A DNA stretch of 46,452 nucleotides from Planctomycetota bacterium (GCA_028280485.1 JANQLS010000027.1:1-46452), one strand, 5' to 3'. Shown: positions 36,941 to 46,452, counted from the first letter of the stretch. Made by a program: numbers and translations. The notes: generated from the sequence alone by a model not told the origin.

Positions 36941-38041
36941 TTACGGCTGTTCCACCCATTCCGCCACAAACACATTCGTATCACGACTACCGGGTTTGTT
37001 ATACCGGTTACTGGCGAAAACTAAGTACTTGCCATCGGGGGAAAACATGGGGAAGCCATCAAAACTCGGATTGTTCGTGATCTGCTTTCGGTTCTTTCCA
37101 TCTTCATCGATGATGTAAATCTCAAAGTTCCTTCCCCGGGGGTCATTCAGATTACTAGAGAATAAAATTCGCTTGTTATCCGGATGCCAAAATGGGGCAA
37201 AATTGGCTTTGCCATTGTCAGTCACTTTCTTGAAGTTAGAACCATCCCGATCCAAGACCGTGATTTCCATCTGCGAGGGTTGTACAAGATTCTCTTTTAA
37301 TAAATCGAAGTAAGCTTTCTTCTCTTCATCGTTAGCAAAATACCCTGATCGCTGAACGAGCTTAGTACCATCGTGAGAGTAAAACGCACCACCGTCGTAA
37401 CCGGGGCGATTCGTTAAACGTTTCAAGTTGGATCCATCGGGAGAGACCGAATAGAGCTCAAGGTCCCCATCTCGGACCGAAGTAAAAACGATTTCTCCGG
37501 TTACCGGACACACGGTAGCTTCAGCGTCGTAACCAGGAGTTTCGGTCAATGCTTTTAGACCCGATCCATCAGCGTTAGCGATAAACACATCGTACCCAGG
37601 GTAAAGACCCCAAACGTACTTCCCGTTTTTACGAAAGACTGGAGGAGGGCAATTTTCATCCGCTAAGTGCGTCGAGGCGTAAACAATCTTCTCATCCCCC
37701 TTCAAAAAGTAAGCGCAAGTTGTTCTTCCCTTTCCGGTACTGACGAGGTTCTTAATACCGGTCTCGAGATCGAGAACAAAGATTTGATCGCACTTAAATG
37801 GAGGAGCGTTGCTTTGGAAGATCAGCTTTTTTCCATCGTTGGACCAATAGGCTTCAGCGTTTTCACCCTCAAAGGTGAGCTGCCTAACGTTTTTAAAGTA
37901 AATTTCACCCTCGAGGTTAGGAACGGGCTTCCCGGCTTTAATCTCGAATGAACTCGTGGAAGGGGATTGGCAACCAGATAAGTGAAGTCCTGTTGCCAAA
38001 AGAAACAGAATTTGAATTTGGATGAAAAGCTTTGAACTCAT
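36941..38041 (-). CDS. TolB-like beta-propeller (PD40) lipoprotein
   Basis: A 366-residue exported protein: signal segment ending in lipobox LSGC (Cys24), then a six-bladed propeller of WD40-like PD40 repeats. Several blades are plain: AYWSNDGKKLIFQSN, YDAEATVCPVTGEIVFTS, FAPFWHPDNKRILFSSN, FDGFPMFSPDGKYLVFASN, with connecting lines such as ANADGSGLKALT and SPDGSNLKRLT. There is no peptidase domain, so it is a binding protein and not a DPP-type enzyme. The ATG is backed by AGGAGA 10 bp upstream. It lies 54 bp after the cytochrome/FG-GAP gene and is probably co-transcribed. Binding partner unknown. Confidence 0.88.
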   Translation of the reverse strand: MSSKLFIQIQILFLLATGLHLSGCQSPSTSSFEIKAGKPVPNLEGEIYFKNVRQLTFEGENAEAYWSNDGKKLIFQSNAPPFKCDQIFVLDLETGIKNLVSTGKGRTTCAYFLKGDEKIVYASTHLADENCPPPVFRKNGKYVWGLYPGYDVFIANADGSGLKALTETPGYDAEATVCPVTGEIVFTSVRDGDLELYSVSPDGSNLKRLTNRPGYDGGAFYSHDGTKLVQRSGYFANDEEKKAYFDLLKENLVQPSQMEITVLDRDGSNFKKVTDNGKANFAPFWHPDNKRILFSSNLNDPRGRNFEIYIIDEDGKNRKQITNNPSFDGFPMFSPDGKYLVFASNRYNKPGSRDTNVFVAEWVEQP

Positions 38042-38095
38042 CGCTACACATCTCTCCTAAAAAATCTCGTAGGGATTAAAATTTTTGGGAGTTTA

Positions 38096-41000
38096 TCAAA
38101 TTTCGTCACAAAGAGGAAAGAAATCGCAAGGAAAGCCCGGCGGAGAAAAATCAGGCCCACAGATTTGGAAGGGGAATGGAGGGGCTTTTCCCCCTGTAAA
38201 CTGGTGAACTAAGGCAAAAATGGGGTCTGAGACATCGATGAGTTCATCATCGTTGACATCCAGAGCTGCCTTACACAAGGCTTTTTCACCATTCGGTAAA
38301 AAGAGATGAGAGAGAATAAAAATAGCATCGGAAATATTGAATAAACCATCGATATTGGCATCACCTCTTTTAAACGATCGATCTTCAGCGGGAAGATGAA
38401 CGAGAGCAATATCCCCGAAAGTAAAGATCTCAATCAACAAGGTATTATCTTCTTCGCTACAAAGATCATTAATCTCACATCGAACCTCGGCAATTTCACC
38501 ATCAATCACGGGAACTAAATCACTCTCGAACAAATCCGTACCGTCGATGATTCCATCATCATTCTCATCCTCCCAAGTCAGATGAACTAAGAAGGGCCCA
38601 ACGATCTTGGCGGAGTCAGGACCTAAGAGATATTCGTTTAAGAGAGTACCCACCCTACCTTCAAAATTGATTTCTGAATTGCGCTTAAATCCTGTTACTG
38701 ACAGAGGGAATTCATCGGTGAGTACATCTTGAGGTATTTCTAAGGAGAAACTCCCATCGGGAACCTCTAACAATCCCCCGGCTTGATCCGTAATCAGCTG
38801 CGAACTTTTCTCAGGTAAACATTGGTCAAGAGCGTCTCGAGCACAATCGTCACAGTAATCTCCCCGACTATCACCGTCAGTATTCCAAAAATCTCCACCC
38901 GCCTGCTCAGGGCAAACATCAAAAGGATCAAAGATGCCATCACCGTCGCTGTCCTTTTGACAATCATCGGGAACACCGTCCCCATTTTCATCTACTGCTA
39001 AACCATCGCGGAATTCGCATTCATCGGGTATCGAATTGTCATTACAATCATCCGGATAAAACGGACCGAATAAAATTCGAATTCGCCCTCTAGATCGAAT
39101 CTCTGAATTACTGAATCGATCTTGGGACAAAAGAAGATCATCGTGACCATCTCCATCGAAATCCCCGGCCTCAGAAACCTCGAAGTTTAATGAAAATGTT
39201 TCTGAAAAGAATTCCTCTCTTTGTTCTGTTTGGAAGAGGAGAATGCCTTGTCCATCCGCAACTCCAAATCCTCCGACGAGAGGTTCCGGCAAGTTATGGC
39301 TAAACCCAAAACGAATGAAGAGATCACCCGTTCGCCTCCAGGTGTAAAAAATCTCATTTAAGGAGTCCGAAGTATAATCTCCCAGCACTCCTCCAATGGA
39401 GTGAGCCTCCCGAAATGGAGCTGTGATGGAATAACCATTCACACCATTGAGACGGTCTAATGAAAAATCAGTGTCAAAATTGAAATTCTTCTTACCGTAT
39501 ATCACATGAACCCGTTCACCGGTGATCATAAAGTCATCGACTCGATCACCGCTGACATCTCCGAGTGGATGCGCCTGCAATCCCTGGACACCGTTGAGTG
39601 GCAAAGGTTCGGGTAATCTAAAAACAACGTGTTCATTTAAAGACTCAGCAAACTGTACCCGGTTCAATGCCCTGAGATGAGAACCACCAAAAAAGAGAAA
39701 GCTCACTCCGCGCAGCCCCCCTTCAGTTGGAATCCCAGGAGCACTGATTATAAAATCGGCGAAACCATCATCATTGATATCTCCCACGGTGGATCCCTGG
39801 GATCCAAAGCGAGCGGTAATTCCACGCACTCCCAAAATGGTAACTCGATTGAAATCCTGTGAATTTAAATCCAGCTCGGTTTGAGTTTTTAAAATCGGAT
39901 CACCGTAAACGATAAAAGCCTTTCCCGCTCCAGTACCAGCGCCGGGTAAATTCCCGTTGACAACGCCTAATAAAAAGTCATTGAAACCATCATTGTCGAC
40001 ATCTCCCGCTGCGGCCATCATGGGTCCCATACGATCATTCACATCGTGACCATGAACCATGAGAACGGATTCTGAGTCAGGTGGGTTGAGCAAATCAATC
40101 GGCCCATCAGAGCCCAAATTTTCTCGTCCAAACAAGATGAGGGCTCGCCCGTTGGTAAGACGACCTTTAGTCGTTGATAAGGGATCACAGAACCCGACAT
40201 CATCAAAACCATCACCATTGACATCACCGATATTACCGATGGCTGACACCCACTCCGTATTCTCTTTGTAGAAGGAATTCCGAAGGATAACTCCATGGCT
40301 CACATCTAAATCTTCTAGTTGAAGATTTCGAGTGCGTGCATCGGCACTTCCAAACAAAATATAAGCATCGTGGAAGGGCCCGGGAACTTGACGTCGAGCA
40401 GCAACGGCGATGTCACCAAAGCCATCCCCATTCACATCCCCCACTTCACTGATCTGGACTCCTAAAAACTGCCGCTTAACGATCCCATTGATCCTTATTT
40501 CTTTAGAGTCGGGAAGTTCATCCATCTGGATGACATCCCCTCCCTCGCAACTATCGAGAATCCCGTCACCATCACAATCTTCAAGTTCACCGGCGGCAAT
40601 CTGGCAAGAGTCTAACTTTTCATCGAGATTACAGTCTAAACTTTGATCCTGTGAGATCTCACAACTGTCGTCGATTGAATTTCCATCACAATCACTAACG
40701 CCAGCCTCGCAGATATCAATAATGCCATTTCCGTTGCAATCGCGCTCTGGGAAGAGAGCGATCTCACAAACATCCCCAATGCCATTTTCATTGCAATCAT
40801 CTCCTGATACACATTCAGGATCCGGCTCGACTAAACTTTCTAAGAAAGTTCCGATCTCCAAGAACCCTTGAGTGATATCCGCAAAAAGAGGAGCGGAAGG
40901 TGACTGACCCGAAGAAAATAAAGTACAGTCGATACAGTAAAAATGCGCTGCTGACTCTAAACTCTTAGCGATGTTATTGTGGAAGAAACTCTTCTTTAAG

Positions 41001-42445
41001 CCGACGGCTACTAACGAAGGTACATTGAACTTGACGTCCTGGTCGGGATGTTGGGGCTCGTCGGGATCAAAATCTTCAGTCGAAAAACCGAAGGCTGCGC
41101 CTGTATTGAAAAAACCATTTCCAGGCTCAGCGACAACCCCCCGTTCGATAAGAGAAGGATGGACGTCGGATAAACTCGGGCCACTATGGCACTGAAAGCA
41201 GTTGCCATTTCCCATAAAAATATCGCGACCCTGGCGAATCAACTCATGATCTTTTCCTTTAAAAGCCCCCGATGCCATCATCAGCTCTAAAGAAGCATCG
41301 ATTTTTAAACTCTGTAAAAACTGTTTAAGTAAATCGATTTCAGCTTCAGTTGGCGTTCTAAAGGCAATTGCACCTTTAGTGGGATCAGCGTTTCGATTAA
41401 AGGCATTGGGTAAATGATCCGCAACCGAATGAACGATGATCTCCTCTAACGAATCAAAATCTCCCGTCCAACCGTAGGGAGCTGTTTGATCTAAATTGAT
41501 GAGCGCCGGAACGGCTCGAAAAACGGAAGGACCATCGAATCCTTGAGGACGAGTCTTGATCAATCCCCCCTTTTCCTCGAGCTCTTTGGCATCTTCTAAA
41601 AAGCTCAGTGCAGGGTTCAACTTAAAAACGAATAAGGGATCTAAGGTATCCAAATCCTCGATTGTCTCACTCGACAGGGAAAAACCTTCCTCTTCTTTGT
41701 GGCAAGTAGAGCAAGTTCGACCATTCCCTTGAAAAGTAGCGTGATGAAATAAGTTTCTTCCTTTTTCGACTGGACTCAGTTCTGCTCCCGTAAACTCATC
41801 GCCCGAGCTATTTCGAGCTTGAATCGTACTCAATGAAAAATCTTCATTCCGTTGATTTTGGGAAAAGAACTCAATTCCAAAATTGGTTACCCGACGAAGG
41901 CTTTGAACGGAAATGATTTCAACTTCATGGTCAGGAATACCTTCTGGAAGTGCATCAGCAGAATGAAAATCACCGTAACTGAGGCACAATTCCAATTCGT
42001 ACTCAGCGACTTCTGGCTGACTCATTAAACAAACTCTTCCCCCTCCGGTAGCCAAGATCCCTTCCGGTAATTCAAAATCAGCTTGGGGGGCGCCTTCGAG
42101 TTCGGTGAAAGATTGGGTCGCAATTAAAACAGAAGGAAAACCATCAGGGTTCCCATCGACCGGAGCATCGTTAGGGAAATTAAAGACACCCGTACGATTG
42201 TTAGAAGCATCAAAAAACTCTAATTGTAGTTTGCCCTTCCCCCCCGCTTCATTGGGACCCCACAAGTTATCTTCAGCACCGGCGAGTTTTAATTGAATAA
42301 ACTGAGCCTTCGAGTTTCCATTAACTCCTAAACCCATTTCAAAAATTTGAACCCGAGGAGCTTCTTGAGCGAAGATCGATGAGCAGGAAAGAAAAACCGC
42401 AACCATCCCTAGAACAGAAAAGTACCTTTTCAGTAGTTCCATCAT
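38096..42445 (-). CDS. Secreted di-haem cytochrome / FG-GAP / dockerin-like multidomain protein
   Basis: The frame is open to 42505, but the ATG at 42443-42445 gives a standard signal peptide (MMELLKRYFS...SIFAQ), so it is preferred; numbers below count from 42505. Residues 48-240 are an unassigned beta-rich region. Two CxxCH haem sites follow, CSTCHK at 265-270 and CFQCHS at 436-441, in a segment resembling di-haem cytochrome c peroxidase/MauG. Cys-rich DCNxNGIxDxCE repeats occupy ~565-655. At least seven FG-GAP/integrin-like blades (GDVNGDGFGD form) span ~685-1120, then more Cys-rich and thrombospondin-3-like Asp repeats to ~1200. The C-terminus (~1375-1469) is dockerin-like (GDANIDGLFNISD, DVNDDELIDVSDPIF) with a closing CGPDF...C pattern. 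Likely cell-surface redox or adhesion protein. Confidence 0.88.
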   Translation of the reverse strand: MMELLKRYFSVLGMVAVFLSCSSIFAQEAPRVQIFEMGLGVNGNSKAQFIQLKLAGAEDNLWGPNEAGGKGKLQLEFFDASNNRTGVFNFPNDAPVDGNPDGFPSVLIATQSFTELEGAPQADFELPEGILATGGGRVCLMSQPEVAEYELELCLSYGDFHSADALPEGIPDHEVEIISVQSLRRVTNFGIEFFSQNQRNEDFSLSTIQARNSSGDEFTGAELSPVEKGRNLFHHATFQGNGRTCSTCHKEEEGFSLSSETIEDLDTLDPLFVFKLNPALSFLEDAKELEEKGGLIKTRPQGFDGPSVFRAVPALINLDQTAPYGWTGDFDSLEEIIVHSVADHLPNAFNRNADPTKGAIAFRTPTEAEIDLLKQFLQSLKIDASLELMMASGAFKGKDHELIRQGRDIFMGNGNCFQCHSGPSLSDVHPSLIERGVVAEPGNGFFNTGAAFGFSTEDFDPDEPQHPDQDVKFNVPSLVAVGLKKSFFHNNIAKSLESAAHFYCIDCTLFSSGQSPSAPLFADITQGFLEIGTFLESLVEPDPECVSGDDCNENGIGDVCEIALFPERDCNGNGIIDICEAGVSDCDGNSIDDSCEISQDQSLDCNLDEKLDSCQIAAGELEDCDGDGILDSCEGGDVIQMDELPDSKEIRINGIVKRQFLGVQISEVGDVNGDGFGDIAVAARRQVPGPFHDAYILFGSADARTRNLQLEDLDVSHGVILRNSFYKENTEWVSAIGNIGDVNGDGFDDVGFCDPLSTTKGRLTNGRALILFGRENLGSDGPIDLLNPPDSESVLMVHGHDVNDRMGPMMAAAGDVDNDGFNDFLLGVVNGNLPGAGTGAGKAFIVYGDPILKTQTELDLNSQDFNRVTILGVRGITARFGSQGSTVGDINDDGFADFIISAPGIPTEGGLRGVSFLFFGGSHLRALNRVQFAESLNEHVVFRLPEPLPLNGVQGLQAHPLGDVSGDRVDDFMITGERVHVIYGKKNFNFDTDFSLDRLNGVNGYSITAPFREAHSIGGVLGDYTSDSLNEIFYTWRRTGDLFIRFGFSHNLPEPLVGGFGVADGQGILLFQTEQREEFFSETFSLNFEVSEAGDFDGDGHDDLLLSQDRFSNSEIRSRGRIRILFGPFYPDDCNDNSIPDECEFRDGLAVDENGDGVPDDCQKDSDGDGIFDPFDVCPEQAGGDFWNTDGDSRGDYCDDCARDALDQCLPEKSSQLITDQAGGLLEVPDGSFSLEIPQDVLTDEFPLSVTGFKRNSEINFEGRVGTLLNEYLLGPDSAKIVGPFLVHLTWEDENDDGIIDGTDLFESDLVPVIDGEIAEVRCEINDLCSEEDNTLLIEIFTFGDIALVHLPAEDRSFKRGDANIDGLFNISDAIFILSHLFLPNGEKALCKAALDVNDDELIDVSDPIFALVHQFTGGKAPPFPFQICGPDFSPPGFPCDFFPLCDEI

Positions 42446-42505
42446 GACCCAATCCACATAAATGTTGAGGGAGCTAGCAGCTGGATTGAAAGAATTGTCG
42501 CTCAC

Positions 42506-42886
42506 CCAGGCAATTCATGAATTCAATTCCAGGGCACTCGTGAGGAGTGCTCGTTTATCTAAAATAAAAATTGAAGCTCTCCTAAATCATAAGCCCTGAA
42601 CTCTTAAGCAGATAGTAATCTTCTCGAAGTATCTTTAATCAAGGTGACCTTTAGCTCTGAAAAGAATCTTAATAATAGCTTAACTGTTAATTTGTGGAGA
42701 CTTAGACCTGTGATAAAATTAGCTGTTTAAAGCAGATAGGAACATCAGCCCTACTCGCTACCAGAAGTTAATCGACTTCAATCTTAGAGAATTGGGTCTC
42801 TACTAAGATAAATCAAAACACTTTCAGCTCACGCATTCTGCTTGAGTTCGTTAATTCATCCATTCTTTGTGAATCATTCCTCGATC
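42506..42886. other. Divergent intergenic region, 381 bp
   Basis: AT-rich spacer between the leftward cytochrome/FG-GAP gene and the rightward lamin-tail/CotH gene. It should contain promoters for both. No repeat of the AGCCCGAAGC family, no strong hairpin and no convincing promoter hexamer pair was seen; AGCAGATAG occurs twice but appears incidental. Confidence 0.5.
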
Positions 42887-45800
42887 ATGAGAGCTACTTT
42901 AAGAACCACTTTCTTATTTGTGTTGACAACCTTGGTACACGTCCCCGTTTTCGCTGATGTCATCATCAACGAAATTCACTACGCTCCCAGTGACAAGACT
43001 GTACATGAAGAATTTGTAGAAATTCATAACACTGGATCGGAAGCGGTTAATCTTTCGGGGTGGTCACTCACCGATGCCGTAAGATTCGTCATCCCCGATG
43101 GCATTTCCATCGCACCTGGTGGTTTCGTAGTGATTGCCCAAAATGTTCAAGTCCTCCAAAGTCGTTACGGAAATAGCTTCACCGTTGTCGGTCCCTTTGA
43201 AGGTCGACTCTCCAACGAATCCGATGAAGTACGCCTTCGGGATGCTGGTGGTCTTCTAGTTGACGTGGTCGATTATAAAATTGGTTTTCCTTGGCCAACT
43301 CTGGGTGGAGATGAAGGCTACTCGATGGAATTGGTAAATCCCAGTCAAAGTAACGACCTGGGAGGAAGCTGGAGACCTTCGAATCCCGATGCGGTCGACA
43401 ACTCCAGTAACCTTGTCAATCCCACTTCGAGTTGGAGGTATTTAAAGGGAACGGCTGCTCCTCCCGCAGACTGGAATGAAGCGAATTTCAACGACAACTC
43501 TTGGACCGTGGGAACAGCTCCAATCGGTTATGGAGATGGTCATGTCACAACCAACCTCAGTGATATGCGAAACAATTACTCTTCCTTTTATATGAGGAAG
43601 ACCTTTGAGCTCGAAGACGCTGCGTCGATCCTTGCACTCACTTTAGAGGCTCAGTACGACGATGGGTTCAATGCCTATATCAACGGTCAGTGGGTTGCGG
43701 GAGACAACGTACCCTCTCAAAATACCGACCACGATGACACTGCAGGTAGCGCGCTAGAAAACTTTGATTTCGAGAGCTCCAGTTTAAACAATCCTCAAGC
43801 CTATCTCGTCGATGGCACCAACGTACTTGCAATCCATGTCATGAATGCCTCCCTAGGAGGCAGTTCCGATGCGTGGATGGACGCCAAGCTCACGACGGCG
43901 GTGGGTGCCGGTGAAGGCCCGAGCCCCGGAAGACAAAACAATTCGTTTTCAACCATCCTTCCTCCTCATTTAAGGCAAGTGGATCACACGCCGGTCTCCC
44001 CTGCCTCCAATGAGACGGTTCTAATTACCGTCAAAGCAACCGATGACGATGGAATTGGTGATATTGAACTTCAATACCAAGTTGTCGAGCCCGGTAACTA
44101 CATTCGCTTAACCGATCCTGACTACCAAACAGAATGGACGAGCTTAGCGATGACCGATGACGGCAGTAATGGAGACGTCACGGCTGGTGATTCGATTTTT
44201 ACTTGCTCGATGCCCAGTAACATTCAACAAAACCGAAGACTCATCCGTTATCGAATTATTGCAACTGATAATGGTGGTGCATCCATTCAAGCACCCTACG
44301 GGGATGATCCCGTTCCCAATTTTGCTTACTACGTTTACGATGGAGTTCCCGCGTGGACGGGCTCAGCTCGACCAGGAGTCACTGGTAACACCACCTATCC
44401 TTCATCACTTTTAACTGAACTTCCGGTTTATACCTTCATCACTCAGCGACAAGATCGACTCAACGCACTTTCAGTTCCTTATCGCTACAATTCACCCGAT
44501 GAAATGCAACCCACTACGGGTTCGTACGGCGGTTCAGATTACCGTTGGATGGGAACGATGGTCTACGACGGAAAAGTTTACGACCATATCAGCTATCGCG
44601 CCCGTGGCGGAGTTTGGCGTTATTCGATGGGAAAAAACATGTGGAAGTTCAACTTCCGTCGAGGCAATCGCTTCGAAGCCCGAGATGACTACAATCGACG
44701 TTACGATACCAAGTGGGATAAATTAAACTTCTCCGCCCTCATTCAACAGGGCAACTTCCAACAACGTGGAGAACAAGGTTTATTTGAAGCAGTGGGTTTC
44801 AAGCTTCACAACCTTTCAGGAAACGCCGCTCCGAATACTCACTATGTTCACTTCCGTTTAGTCGAAGCAGCCAGTGAAACCGGACCCGATCAGTTCAGCG
44901 GAGATTTCCAAGGCCTCTACTTAGCCATCGAACAACCCGATGGCAATCTCTTGGATGAACACGGACTTCCCGATGGAAATTACTACAAAATGGAAGGGGG
45001 AACCGGAACTCTCAATAATCAAGGTTACAACCATCCCACCGACAGATCTGACCTTAATACCTTCAAAGGTACCTACGAAGGGTCGAATCCCAGTGAGCAG
45101 TGGTGGCGGGACAACTTAGACTTACCCGACTACTACAACTTCCGAGCCATCGCGATGGCGATTCACGATTACGATATCCACGCCGGAAAAAATTACTTCT
45201 TCTATCACAACTCTGAAACCGACAAGTGGCATGTTCTCAACTGGGACTTGGATCTTTGTTGGACAACAACCTACAACGGTGGAGGTGGACGTGGCCCCTT
45301 GAATCAACACGTCTTGGATCGATTTAGCATTTTCCGTTTAGAGTACCGTAACCGAGTACGTGAACTGAGAGACCTCCTCTTCAATTCCGATCAAACAAAT
45401 ATGATGATCGATGAAGTCGCGCATCGCGTTCACACCCCCGGGCAAATCTCGTTCGTTGATGCGGATCGCGCCATGTGGGACTACAACCCAATATTGATTT
45501 CAAATCGAATCAATAATAGCAAGGCGGGACACGGTAGGTACTACGAAGCCGGAACCGGAAGTCGTACCTTTGCGGGAATGATCCTCAAGGAAAAGAACTA
45601 CGTGAACTCCCGAGGCAATTGGATGGATAGCAATCAAGATGGTGATTCGGCGATTCCCAACAAACCGACGATTTCACCTCAAGGCCAACCCAGTTTCCCA
45701 ATCGACGACCTGCAATTTTCAACGAGCAGCTTTTCCGATCCTCAAGGATCAGGCTCATTTGAAAGCATGATGTGGCGAATCGCTGAAGTGACTCCTCCCG

Positions 45801-46452
45801 GTCAACCTAAGTTCGATCCCTTAAATCCTAAGATCTACGAAATTGACGCGGAGTGGGAATCCGAAGAACTTACAACCTTTCAATCGGATATGACCATCCC
45901 AGATTGGGTTTGTCGCCCTGGCGAGCACTACCGAGTTCGAGTCAAAATGAAAGACAACACGGGCCGCTGGAGTCATTGGTCGAATCCCATCGAATTCACA
46001 GCGACCGAAGCTTCGAGCCCCTTCCCCCAGCAAGATGCCCTTCGAATTACCGAGATTATGTACAATCCCAGTTTAGGTTCCGATCTTGAATTCATCGAAA
46101 TCTACAACCGAAGTGGAAGCACGATCGACCTCACGAACATCTCCTTAGTCGACGGAGTTAATTTTGATTTTAAAGACGGAGATGTCTTAAGCTTACCTTC
46201 GGGTGAATTCGTCTTGGTGGTTAAAAATCCCGAGGCCTTTATGAGTCACTACGACTTCGCTCCCGGTGAAGTGAATATCGCGGGCGAGTACGATAGCCGA
46301 CTCAGTAACTCGGGTGAAAAGATCAAACTTCGTTACGGCAAGGGAACCGTGATTCAAGAATTCACCTACTTTGATTCTTGGCACCCCGCAACGGATGGTT
46401 TAGGTCATTCACTCAATGTCATCGACATCGACGCCAATCTCGATGCTTGGAA
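42887..46452 (+). CDS. Secreted lamin-tail / CotH kinase-like protein (3' end beyond window)
   Basis: An open frame of 1188 codons that runs off the window edge without a stop. It starts with a signal peptide (MRATLRTTFLFVLTTL...VFA, cleavage near residue 23). Residues ~24-135 are a lamin-tail domain (DVIINEIHYAP, FVEIHNTGSEAVNLSGW). Residues ~179-339 are a beta-sandwich-like module (SSWRYLKG...DWNEANFNDNSW) also found in the kinase at 31641. A Fn3/Big-like segment follows, then a CotH-type domain from ~500 to 830: YRARGGVWRYSMGKNMWKF near 570 and HVLNWDLDLCW near 785 with Asp residues suited to metal binding. A second lamin-tail domain begins near 1050 (RITEIMYNPSLG). CotH homologues phosphorylate secreted proteins; activity here is inferred only. 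No strong ribosome site. Confidence 0.9.
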   Translation, partial: MRATLRTTFLFVLTTLVHVPVFADVIINEIHYAPSDKTVHEEFVEIHNTGSEAVNLSGWSLTDAVRFVIPDGISIAPGGFVVIAQNVQVLQSRYGNSFTVVGPFEGRLSNESDEVRLRDAGGLLVDVVDYKIGFPWPTLGGDEGYSMELVNPSQSNDLGGSWRPSNPDAVDNSSNLVNPTSSWRYLKGTAAPPADWNEANFNDNSWTVGTAPIGYGDGHVTTNLSDMRNNYSSFYMRKTFELEDAASILALTLEAQYDDGFNAYINGQWVAGDNVPSQNTDHDDTAGSALENFDFESSSLNNPQAYLVDGTNVLAIHVMNASLGGSSDAWMDAKLTTAVGAGEGPSPGRQNNSFSTILPPHLRQVDHTPVSPASNETVLITVKATDDDGIGDIELQYQVVEPGNYIRLTDPDYQTEWTSLAMTDDGSNGDVTAGDSIFTCSMPSNIQQNRRLIRYRIIATDNGGASIQAPYGDDPVPNFAYYVYDGVPAWTGSARPGVTGNTTYPSSLLTELPVYTFITQRQDRLNALSVPYRYNSPDEMQPTTGSYGGSDYRWMGTMVYDGKVYDHISYRARGGVWRYSMGKNMWKFNFRRGNRFEARDDYNRRYDTKWDKLNFSALIQQGNFQQRGEQGLFEAVGFKLHNLSGNAAPNTHYVHFRLVEAASETGPDQFSGDFQGLYLAIEQPDGNLLDEHGLPDGNYYKMEGGTGTLNNQGYNHPTDRSDLNTFKGTYEGSNPSEQWWRDNLDLPDYYNFRAIAMAIHDYDIHAGKNYFFYHNSETDKWHVLNWDLDLCWTTTYNGGGGRGPLNQHVLDRFSIFRLEYRNRVRELRDLLFNSDQTNMMIDEVAHRVHTPGQISFVDADRAMWDYNPILISNRINNSKAGHGRYYEAGTGSRTFAGMILKEKNYVNSRGNWMDSNQDGDSAIPNKPTISPQGQPSFPIDDLQFSTSSFSDPQGSGSFESMMWRIAEVTPPGQPKFDPLNPKIYEIDAEWESEELTTFQSDMTIPDWVCRPGEHYRVRVKMKDNTGRWSHWSNPIEFTATEASSPFPQQDALRITEIMYNPSLGSDLEFIEIYNRSGSTIDLTNISLVDGVNFDFKDGDVLSLPSGEFVLVVKNPEAFMSHYDFAPGEVNIAGEYDSRLSNSGEKIKLRYGKGTVIQEFTYFDSWHPATDGLGHSLNVIDIDANLDAW

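Noticed and set aside
42446..42505. Longer N-terminus for the cytochrome/FG-GAP protein
   Set aside because: The extra 20 residues would precede a normal signal peptide and carry no signal features.
42600..42740. AGCAGATAG present twice as possible operator
   Set aside because: A short match in AT-rich sequence without symmetry or positional logic; it is likely chance.
43900..44726. Short plus-strand frames at 44157 and 44499 as separate genes
   Set aside because: They lie inside the long uninterrupted lamin-tail/CotH frame, which has clear domains throughout.

Overview
The window looks like a stretch of chromosome from a planctomycete-type bacterium (phylum Planctomycetota, probably marine or environmental). 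This rests on protein architecture and not on a marker gene. The evidence is a Ser/Thr kinase fused through one membrane span to a long WD40 propeller with the DDCIDLSPYYN-type C-terminal domain seen in planctomycete kinases, a secreted lamin-tail/CotH protein, a secreted cytochrome/FG-GAP protein ending in a dockerin-like domain with Cys-rich DCNxNxIxD repeats, and intergenic palindromes built on an AGCCCGAAGC-TAGCGAGGG core. No rRNA, tRNA, CRISPR array, insertion sequence, phage gene or obvious defence island was seen.

Layout. 1-5.1 kb, minus strand: a YkgJ-type Cys-cluster protein, then a tight three-gene run (aminotransferase, permuted NlpC/P60 lipoprotein, hemF), then an MBL-fold lipoprotein. 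5.1-9.5 kb, minus: a 1459-residue membrane protein with a voltage-sensor-like segment and long helical flanks, function unknown. 9.9-14.5 kb: an M20 dipeptidase (plus) converging on a domain-swapped HldE-like protein (minus), which is divergent from a Gfo/Idh/MocA oxidoreductase (plus). 14.5-17.1 kb, minus: a DUF1963 protein and a cupin-PhyH dioxygenase pair, set among large palindromic repeats. 17.1-20.9 kb, minus: an overlapping pair of a large membrane lipoprotein and an ABC-2 permease. 21.2-27 kb, plus: a CPBP protease and the large NAD-dependent glutamate dehydrogenase. 27.1-36.8 kb, plus: a likely five-gene operon glnS - Gfo/Idh/MocA - PIG-L deacetylase - NagB-like - WD40 kinase, with overlaps or gaps of 20 bp or less. 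36.9-42.5 kb, minus: the cytochrome/FG-GAP/dockerin protein followed by a TolB-like propeller lipoprotein. 42.9 kb to the edge, plus: a secreted lamin-tail/CotH protein cut off by the window end.

How the genes fit together. Housekeeping functions (haem synthesis, glutaminyl-tRNA charging, glutamate catabolism) are mixed with surface and secreted modules. The most coherent functional unit is oxidoreductase - deacetylase - NagB-like - kinase, which reads as amino-sugar metabolism, possibly with variant chemistry because the NagB-like protein has altered active-site motifs. Other points worth follow-up are the voltage-sensor-like giant protein, the HldE-like protein whose kinase signature is degenerate, a ligand-binding-like module shared between the kinase C-terminus and the secreted lamin-tail protein, and a family of long nested palindromes between genes.
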